Below, in pieces: positions 6,443-10,796 of a stretch of DNA of 10,796 bases. Position numbers and translations under genes: made by a program. The notes under the pieces were generated by a model. It ran no database searches. It worked only from the letters and a program-made list of their open reading frames with translations, and was not told the DNA's origin. How positions within the stretch are numbered: the first letter of the stretch is position 1; each line of letters starts with the position of its first letter. Source of the stretch: DASSKP01 sp035695045 (GTDB lineage: Bacteria > Actinomycetota > Actinomycetes > JAFAQI01); the NCBI GenBank assembly GCA_035695045.1, contig DASSEX010000006.1:1-10796 (forward strand), given 5' to 3'.

Positions 6443-6595
6443 TCAGTCCCTCGGCGGGGAGTACCAGGAGCCGCCGGCGGCGGGGCGGGCGTGGTGGTCG
6501 GCAAGGACCGACGACGCCGCGAAGACGGCCGCAGCGCCGGCCAGCATCAGCAACATCAGTGCGAGCCCGGCGACGATGTGGCGCGAACGTGTCAT
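6443..6595 (-). CDS. Small hydrophobic secreted or membrane protein, 50 aa
   Basis: An ATG at 6593-6595 opens a 50-codon frame ending at TGA 6443-6445. It has a basic start (MTRSRH), one strong hydrophobic stretch at about residues 7-28 (IVAGLALMLLMLAGAAAVFA) and a short polar tail (DHHARPAAGGSWYSPPRD). Nearly every codon ends in G or C, as in the neighbouring genes, which favours real coding. The product would be a single-span membrane peptide or a secretion-signal-like protein; VFAASS could be a signal peptidase site. No family is recognised. The ribosome binding site is weak. The gene lies 87 bases beyond the era stop on the same strand, so it may be the last gene of that transcript or independently expressed. 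In the spacer the only repeats seen are two GACTAG copies (6616-6621 and 6630-6635). Confidence 0.5.
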   Translation of the reverse strand: MTRSRHIVAGLALMLLMLAGAAAVFAASSVLADHHARPAAGGSWYSPPRD

Positions 6596-6682
6596 GCCAT
6601 GCAGATCGACAGTGCGACTAGCCCGTCTTGACTAGACCGAGCATCGCATTGCAGGTTCCCCCGGACGGCCTAACGTCGGATC

Positions 6683-7582
6683 TCAGAAGCCGAGACGGCG
6701 CAGCTGCTTCGGATCGCGCTGCCAGTCCTTCGCGACTTTCACACGCAGGTCGAGGTAGACCTTGCTGCCGAGCAGCGCCTCGATCTGCCGCCGCGCCTCG
6801 CTACCGACGCGCTTCAGCCGCTCCCCCTTCGGGCCGATCACGATGCCCTTCTGGCTGTCCCGCTCGACGAACATCACGGCCTCGACGTCGACGAGATCGT
6901 CGCGGCCTTCACGCGGCGACATCTCCTCGACCACGACGGCGATGGAGTGCGGAAGCTCTTCCCGTACGCCGGCAAGCGCGGCTTCACGGATGAGCTCGGC
7001 GACCATCACCCGCTCCGGCTCGTCCGTGAGCTCGCCCTCCGGGTAGAGCGGCGGGCTCTCGGGCAGCCGGCTGACGAGAAGGTCGGCAAGCAGCTGCACC
7101 TGGAAGCCGTCACGAGCCGAGACCGGCACGACGTCGGCCCAGTCACCGAGCTGGGCCACCTCGACGAGGCGTTCTCCGACCACGTCGCGCGCGGCGACAT
7201 CGGTCTTCGTGACGATGGCCACCACGGGCGTGCGCCCGGCGATCTTGCGCAGCTCTTCCGCGATGTAACGGTCGCCCGGTCCGACCTTCTGGTCGGCCGG
7301 AATGCAGAAGCCGATGACGTCGACCTCACTCAACGTCGAGCGCACGACGTCGTTGAGCCGCTCGCCGAGCAGCGTGCGCGGCTTGTGGAAGCCCGGGGTG
7401 TCGACGAGCACCAGCTGAGCCTCGGGTCGGTGCACGATGCCGCGCACCGCATGCCGCGTCGTCTGCGGCCGGTCGCTCATGATGGCGACCTTCTGGCCCA
7501 CGAGCGCATTGGTGAGCGTCGACTTACCGGCGTTCGGGCGACCGACGAAGCAGGCGAAGCCCGCGCGGAAGGGCGCTGTCAT
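6683..7582 (-). CDS. era: GTPase Era
   Basis: 299 residues, standard length. Era is an essential or near-essential GTPase that binds the 3' end of 16S rRNA and assists 30S subunit maturation. All GTPase motifs are present: G1 GRPNAGKS (14-21), G2 around PQTTRH (39-44), G3 DTPG (61-64), G4 TKTD (125-128) and G5 SAR (155-157). The C-terminal KH RNA-binding domain carries IVIGPKGERLKRVG (247-260) and ends with the conserved DWQRDPKQLRRLGF. ATG 7580-7582 starts 30 bases after the GNAT stop. The gene sits downstream of ybeY and the CBS-domain gene, as in other actinobacteria. YbeY and Era are known functional partners in 16S processing, so co-expression makes sense. Confidence 0.97.
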   Translation of the reverse strand: MTAPFRAGFACFVGRPNAGKSTLTNALVGQKVAIMSDRPQTTRHAVRGIVHRPEAQLVLVDTPGFHKPRTLLGERLNDVVRSTLSEVDVIGFCIPADQKVGPGDRYIAEELRKIAGRTPVVAIVTKTDVAARDVVGERLVEVAQLGDWADVVPVSARDGFQVQLLADLLVSRLPESPPLYPEGELTDEPERVMVAELIREAALAGVREELPHSIAVVVEEMSPREGRDDLVDVEAVMFVERDSQKGIVIGPKGERLKRVGSEARRQIEALLGSKVYLDLRVKVAKDWQRDPKQLRRLGF

Positions 7583-7612
7583 CGCCGGGTCACGGACACA
7601 TCGTCGCGTCGG

Positions 7613-8119
7613 TCACTCGCCGCGCAGCTTTCCGTACATCACCATGTCGCGCCACGCCCCGTGTCGCCACTGCCAGTGGCGGAGCACGCCTTCCCGGGTG
7701 AACCCCGCCTTCTCGAGCGACCGCTGCTCGGCGACGTTCGTCGCGTCGGTCGAACCCTGAACGCGTTCGGCCGGCGTGTGCAGGAAGAGGTAGTCGGCGA
7801 GCATGCGCTGCGCGGTCGTCCCATGACCCTTTCCGCGTGCCGCCGGGCGCAGCAGGATGCCGATGTCCCAGCACCAGCTCTCCGGCGTCGGCCCGGTCTG
7901 CTCGCGATGCCACGAGATGTCGCCGAGCAGCTCGTCGCCGTCGACGACCGCCAGCGCGCCGCCATCGGCATCGAAGACCTCGTCGTTCGCGACCCGGTCG
8001 CGGAAGCGCCGCGAGGTGCCGAAACCGAACCACTGGAACTCACCGCCCGCCTCCGGGTCGGTCTTCCATGCGGCCAGCACGTCGAGGTCCTCGACCCGGA
8101 TCGGCCGAAGCTCCGTCAC
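7613..8119 (-). CDS. GNAT family N-acetyltransferase (RimJ/RimL-like)
   Basis: 168 residues, normal for a single GNAT domain, predicted cytoplasmic. LRPIRVEDLDVLAAWKTDPE (4-23) is the typical first strand and helix of RimJ/RimL-like enzymes. The acetyl-CoA pyrophosphate loop is RPAARGKGHGT (91-101), fitting the R/Q-x2-G-x-G/A pattern. NVAEQRSLEKAGF (128-140) is the characteristic fourth motif of this subgroup, ending in GVLRHWQWRHGAWRDMVMYG. The enzyme would acetylate an amine on a protein N-terminus, antibiotic or metabolite; the target is unknown. GTG 8117-8119 overlaps the stop of the upstream deaminase-like gene as GTGA, implying translational coupling, and era follows after 30 bases. I do not recall a GNAT gene at this position in the well-known relatives, so it may be a lineage-specific addition. 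Confidence 0.88.
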   Translation of the reverse strand: MTELRPIRVEDLDVLAAWKTDPEAGGEFQWFGFGTSRRFRDRVANDEVFDADGGALAVVDGDELLGDISWHREQTGPTPESWCWDIGILLRPAARGKGHGTTAQRMLADYLFLHTPAERVQGSTDATNVAEQRSLEKAGFTREGVLRHWQWRHGAWRDMVMYGKLRGE

Positions 8120-8436
8120 GAACGCACCACGCCGTCCGGCCCGGCGACGATCGTCGCGCCGACACCGAGGTCGGCGGCCGCTGCCGCACTGTCGGGGTCG
8201 ACAGCGGACTCTTCGGTCACCACGGCGGCCGCCTCCAGCTGCTGCGCTCCACTGGAGACCGCAGCCGCGATCGCTGCCTGCAGAGCGCTCAACGTCAACG
8301 ACGGCAGAGCCACGGACGCGGCGGCGTACGTGCGGCCCATGTCGTCCCGGACCGCAGCGCCTTCGGCTGCGCCGGTGCGCGCCCGCGCGGAGCGGGCGAG
8401 GGTCACGAGCTTGGCGTCTTCAGGGTCGAGCTCCAC
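8116..8436 (-). CDS. Cytidine-deaminase-like protein lacking catalytic residues
   Basis: 106 residues from GTG 8434-8436 (VELDPEDAKLVTLARSARAR). The overall pattern, an N-terminal helix, a short glycine/alanine turn (TGAAEGAAVRDDMGRTYAAA, 21-40) and then a helix SLTLSALQAAIAAAVSSGA (46-64), follows the cytidine deaminase fold. The zinc ligands are absent: there is no H/C-A-E, no PCxxC, and no cysteine or histidine anywhere. It is therefore probably not an active deaminase. A similar small gene sits between the CBS-domain gene and era in mycobacteria (Rv2365c, from memory), which suggests a conserved non-catalytic role. The larger frame from 8499 runs through inverted-repeat element B, so I prefer the GTG start that excludes it. 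The stop overlaps the GNAT start by four bases. Confidence 0.75.
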   Translation of the reverse strand: MELDPEDAKLVTLARSARARTGAAEGAAVRDDMGRTYAAASVALPSLTLSALQAAIAAAVSSGAQQLEAAAVVTEESAVDPDSAAAAADLGVGATIVAGPDGVVRS

Positions 8437-8462
8437 GAGCGAACAACCTACCGACCCAACTC

Positions 8463-8535
8463 CGCAAACGTGATCGACAACGTGACGAGACGTGAGCAAC
8501 GACCGGCTTGGCGGACGAAGTTGATCACGTTTGCG
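8463..8535. repeat. Inverted-repeat element B (13-bp perfect arms, 47-nt loop)
   Basis: CGCAAACGTGATC (8463-8475) is the exact reverse complement of GATCACGTTTGCG (8523-8535). The element occupies most of the 88-base gap between the CBS-domain gene and the deaminase-like gene. Its right arm overlaps the last codons and the TGA of the former. It shares CGAAGTTGATCACGTT with element A. Both arms differ from A by matched changes (GCGAAC/GTTCGC in A, GCAAAC/GTTTGC in B), so pairing is preserved. In the transcript it would form a hairpin between two operon genes. No T-run follows, so processing, stability or attenuation roles are as likely as termination. Confidence 0.8.
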
Positions 8536-9823
8536 AGGAGGCGGTCGGCTCTTCGGCGGCCTGATGGTCGGTCCGCCGGATGAGGACGGTCCCGATGCGG
8601 TTGCGCCGGCCCTTCGCGCCCTCGGCGACGAAGGTCAGCCCGTTCAGCGACGCGGTGGCCCCCGGGATCGGCACTCGACCGAGAGCAGTTGCGAGCAGTC
8701 CGCCGACCGTCTCGACGTCGTCGAGCTCGAACCTGATGTCGAACATCTCCTCGACGTCGTCGACCGGGAGCCGCACGTTGACGCGGACCGACCCGTCCTC
8801 GAGCTCTTCGGTACGCGGCACCTCGCGGTCGTACTCGTCGGCGATCTCCCCGACGATCTCCTCGAGGATGTCCTCGATCGTCACCAACCCGGCGGTGCCG
8901 CCGTACTCGTCGATGACGACGGCGACGTGCACCTGGCTGGTCTGCATGTCACGCAACAGCTCGTCGACCGGCTTGGACTCGGGGACGAAGTACGGCGGGC
9001 GCATGACCTCGTCGACCTTCTCGGAGCGGTCCTCGTCCTCGTACACGCGCTTCGCGAGGTCCTTGAGATAGGCGACGCCGACCACGTCGTCCTCGTTCTC
9101 GCCGATGACGGGGATGCGGGAGAACCCGCTGCGCAAGGCCAGCGAGAGCCCCTGCCGGACCGTCTTGCCGCGCTCGATCCACACCATGTCCGTGCGAGGG
9201 ACCATGACTTCACGAACCAGCGTGTCGCCGAGCTCGAAGACGGAGTGGATCATCTCGCGCTCGCCGCTCTCGATGACCTTGCGCTGCTCGGCGATGTCGA
9301 CGAGCTCACGCAGCTCGGCCTCGGAGGTGAACGGGCCCTCACGGAAGCCACGTCCGGGCGTGAGCGCGTTGCCGAGGAGGATCAGCAGCCGCGGCAGCGG
9401 GCCGAGCACCTTGGTCAGCACCAGTGCGAGCCCGGCGGTCCGGCGGGCGACGGCAGCCGGGTGTTGCCGTCCGAGGGTCCGCGCGCCGACGCCGACGACG
9501 ACGTAGTCCGCGACGGTCATCACGCCGGCAGCCAGGGCGATCGCCGCTGCTGTCCGGTCGAGGGCGCGCTGGCAGACGACAGCGACCATCGTCGTCGCGA
9601 GCAGCTCGGACAGGGTGCGGAGCAGCAGCAGGACGTTGAGCGTCGCGGCGGGATCCGCGATGACCCGTGCGACGCGGGCAGCCCCGCGCTTTTCGTCGCG
9701 GACCATGTCCTCGACGGCGGGTCGGGACACCCGCGAGAGAGCCGCCTCGGCCATCGACAGCACCGCCGCCACCACCACGAGCACCGCGGCGATGACGACG
9801 AACCAGATGTCGAGGGTCGTCAT
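8525..9823 (-). CDS. CBS-domain transmembrane protein, CNNM/CorC/HlyC (UPF0053) family
   Basis: 432 residues from ATG 9821-9823. The N-terminal DUF21/CNNM membrane region begins with a long hydrophobic helix (residues 6-24, IWFVVIAAVLVVVAAVLSM) and continues with helices near 62-84, 92-114 and 129-152. Two CBS domains follow at about 205-325, with VMVPRTDMVWIE (207-218), RIPVIGENEDDVVGVAYLKD (236-255) and VVIDEYGGTAGLVTIEDILEEIVGEI (302-327), the last being diagnostic. The C-terminal CorC_HlyC domain (about 340-418) contains TVGGLLATALGRVP. Relatives bind ATP and Mg2+ and act in magnesium or cobalt handling; the haemolysin label of some homologues is historical. The start overlaps the ybeY stop as ATGA, so translation is coupled. 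The last two residues and the stop lie within repeat element B. Confidence 0.93.
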   Translation of the reverse strand: MTTLDIWFVVIAAVLVVVAAVLSMAEAALSRVSRPAVEDMVRDEKRGAARVARVIADPAATLNVLLLLRTLSELLATTMVAVVCQRALDRTAAAIALAAGVMTVADYVVVGVGARTLGRQHPAAVARRTAGLALVLTKVLGPLPRLLILLGNALTPGRGFREGPFTSEAELRELVDIAEQRKVIESGEREMIHSVFELGDTLVREVMVPRTDMVWIERGKTVRQGLSLALRSGFSRIPVIGENEDDVVGVAYLKDLAKRVYEDEDRSEKVDEVMRPPYFVPESKPVDELLRDMQTSQVHVAVVIDEYGGTAGLVTIEDILEEIVGEIADEYDREVPRTEELEDGSVRVNVRLPVDDVEEMFDIRFELDDVETVGGLLATALGRVPIPGATASLNGLTFVAEGAKGRRNRIGTVLIRRTDHQAAEEPTASSQT

Positions 9824-10290
9824 CGTCGTCTGGACGCGGCCCACGACTGGAGCAGCTGCGTCTGCAGCCCGAACATCTCCCGCTCTTCCTGCGGCTCGGC
9901 GTGGTCGTAGCCGAGCAGGTGCAGGACACCATGGGTGCAGAGCAGGTGCAGCTCGTCCTGCATGCTGTGGCCGGCCTGGCGGGCCTGCGCATCGGCGACC
10001 TTCGGGCACAGGACGACGTCTCCGAGCAGCGTCGGCGGCGCGTCCACGTCGTCACCGTCGTCACGCTGGTCATGCAGCTCGTCCATGGGAAAGGCCAGCA
10101 CGTCGGTGGGGCCGGGCTCGTTCATGAAGTGCTGGTGCAGTGCACTCATCGCGTCGACGTCGACCAGCCGGATCGACAGCTCGACCAGCGGGTGCACGCC
10201 CATCTGGTCGAGCACGTGCCGAGCCAGCCGCTCGAGCGCCGCAAGGTCGACGTCATAGCCGGTCGACTCGTCCTGGATGTCGATGCTCAA
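9820..10290 (-). CDS. ybeY: Endoribonuclease YbeY (rRNA maturation factor)
   Basis: 156 residues from a TTG at 10288-10290. YbeY is a metal-dependent single-strand RNase involved in 16S 3' end maturation and ribosome quality control. The signature HGVLHLLGYDH gives the three zinc ligands H120, H124 and H130 (H-x3-H-x5-H). Upstream are the conserved SIRLVD (39-44), MNEPGPTDVLAFPMDE (56-71) and LLGDVVLCP (88-96). The TTG is chosen because it gives MSIDIQDES, matching the usual family start, and is preceded by GGAT. The next upstream in-frame start (GTG at 10432-10434) would add 48 residues of Ser/Arg/Pro/Ala-rich sequence lying largely inside phoH. The region at about 72-85 (DQRDDGDDVDA) is an acidic insertion. 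phoH ends 31 bases upstream, and the CBS-domain gene overlaps downstream by four bases. Confidence 0.92.
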   Translation of the reverse strand: MSIDIQDESTGYDVDLAALERLARHVLDQMGVHPLVELSIRLVDVDAMSALHQHFMNEPGPTDVLAFPMDELHDQRDDGDDVDAPPTLLGDVVLCPKVADAQARQAGHSMQDELHLLCTHGVLHLLGYDHAEPQEEREMFGLQTQLLQSWAASRRR

Positions 10291-10321
10291 CGACTCGATC
10301 CGATGCGTCGGGGTCCGCGGC

Positions 10322-10796
10322 TCAGCGGCCGGTGCGCCGGCGCTGGTTGGTGCCCGGGCGGGTGCCGGCCGGCCGCGGGCCGACCTCGGCCTGCTGCTCG
10401 GCGTCGTACTTCGCGTAGGCGTCGACGATGTCACTCACAAGGCGGTGGCGTACAACGTCGCTGGACGTCAACCGTGTGAAGTGGACGTCTTCGATGCCGT
10501 CGAGGATCTCCTGCACGACCTTGAGGCCGCTCTTGGTGCCGGAGGGCAGGTCGACCTGAGTGACATCGCCGGTTACGACCATCTTCGAGCCGAACCCCAA
10601 GCGGGTGAGGAACATCTTCATCTGCTCGGCCGACGTGTTCTGCGCCTCGTCGAGCACGATGAACGAGTCGTTGAGCGTGTTATGCGTTACGAGGAAGTCG
10701 CTGGTCACATAGAGCGAATCCTCGGCGCCCACTGCGATGCATACACACTCCGCGCTTCCGGCCGGCTCGATGCTGTCGACGAACCGCATCGGGCGA
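10322..10796 (-). CDS. phoH: PhoH-like ATPase interrupted by an intein (5' part outside window)
   Basis: Only the 3' end is present and the frame continues past the right edge. From Thr (codon 10676-10678) to the stop at 10322 lie 118 residues of PhoH. TLNDSFIVLDEAQN carries the Walker B acidic pair; then come EQMKMFLTRLGFGSKMVVTG, GDVTQVDLP (sensor-type motif), SGLKVVQEILDGIEDVHFTR and VRHRLVSDIVDAY. The arginine-rich tail is poorly conserved. PhoH-like proteins are P-loop NTPases, often linked to YbeY and RNA metabolism; the exact activity is unsettled. Just upstream of Thr the sequence stops matching PhoH, where the family normally has a short GR preceding TLND, and instead shows an intein C-terminus (see the separate entry). 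The Walker A half must lie beyond the window. A start at the internal ATG 10787-10789 would lie inside the intein and is rejected. Confidence 0.93.
   Translation of the reverse strand, partial: RPMRFVDSIEPAGSAECVCIAVGAEDSLYVTSDFLVTHNTLNDSFIVLDEAQNTSAEQMKMFLTRLGFGSKMVVTGDVTQVDLPSGTKSGLKVVQEILDGIEDVHFTRLTSSDVVRHRLVSDIVDAYAKYDAEQQAEVGPRPAGTRPGTNQRRRTGR
10679..10796 (-). mobile_element. C-terminal end of an intein inserted in PhoH
   Basis: In frame with PhoH, the 39 residues before Thr read as intein splicing blocks. Block F is VCIAVGAEDSLYVTSDFLV, matching the usual pattern of a beta strand, an acidic turn and then D-F/N-hydrophobic. Block G is VTHN followed by the +1 extein residue Thr. The penultimate His and terminal Asn (codon 10679-10681) are the residues that drive Asn cyclisation, and Thr is one of the three permitted nucleophiles (Cys, Ser, Thr). 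All C-terminal catalytic residues are therefore present, so splicing is expected. The N-terminal block and any homing endonuclease domain lie outside the window. PhoH is, as I recall, an occasional intein host in actinobacteria. Confidence 0.9.

Noticed and set aside
6616..6635. Two GACTAG copies in the spacer between era and the small ORF, considered as a regulatory site
   Set aside because: Six-base repeats are too short to be meaningful, and no promoter elements with proper spacing were found around them.
6947..8473. Plus-strand open frame of 508 codons opposite era, GNAT and the deaminase-like gene
   Set aside because: Crosses three recognised minus-strand genes; composition is that of an antisense shadow.
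8531..9910. Plus-strand open frame of 459 codons opposite the CBS-domain gene
   Set aside because: Translation is Asp/Val/Leu/Arg-rich repetitive sequence, the shadow of DUF21-CBS coding DNA.
10291..10434. Longer YbeY N-terminus from GTG 10434
   Set aside because: Adds Ser/Pro/Arg/Ala-rich sequence that is mostly an alternate frame of the phoH tail; TTG 10290 gives the normal family start.

Overview
This window is GC-rich chromosomal DNA of an actinobacterium. The evidence is the strongly G/C-biased third codon positions, the use of GTG and TTG starts, and the gene order on the minus strand: phoH, ybeY, a CBS-domain (CorC/HlyC-type) membrane protein, a cytidine-deaminase-like gene, era, recO, uppS. 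This is essentially the order I recall from mycobacteria and streptomycetes. No rRNA, tRNA, CRISPR array, insertion sequence or phage gene was seen. Genus cannot be fixed from the sequence.

Layout, left to right. Positions 1-468 (minus) hold the start of a two-helix membrane protein that runs off the left edge. Positions 478-1431 (plus) hold a possible 58-aa ORF and then a flavodoxin-fold NAD(P)H:quinone oxidoreductase. A convergent gap (1432-1728) carries a stem-forming repeat, element A. From 5693 leftwards run an MFS drug exporter, a SAM methyltransferase, recO and uppS. A divergent TetR regulator (5850-6425) shares with the exporter a compact promoter region holding two 19-bp operators. 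A 50-aa hydrophobic ORF lies convergent to it. From the right edge down to 6683 runs the housekeeping cluster phoH-ybeY-CBS protein-CDA-like-GNAT-era. Its gene junctions are tight, with ATGA and GTGA overlaps.

How the genes work together. The right-hand genes serve ribosome and RNA maturation: YbeY is an endoribonuclease, Era is a 16S/30S assembly GTPase, and PhoH is an ATPase commonly linked to YbeY. RecO (recombinational repair) and UppS (polyprenyl diphosphate carrier for cell-wall synthesis) belong to the same conserved neighbourhood. The TetR/MFS/methyltransferase block splits era from recO and looks like an accessory self-regulated efflux cassette.

The most notable items are: (1) the C-terminal end of an intein inside PhoH, just before the Walker B region; (2) a two-copy inverted-repeat element whose arms differ by a compensatory base-pair change, one copy supplying the last codons and stop of the CBS-domain gene; (3) a two-operator TetR control region built around a TTGACA promoter; and (4) genes missed by a simple length or complete-ORF cutoff, at 1-468 and 6443-6595. 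I found no clearly new multi-gene system. Most of the window is a conserved actinobacterial core with accessory insertions.
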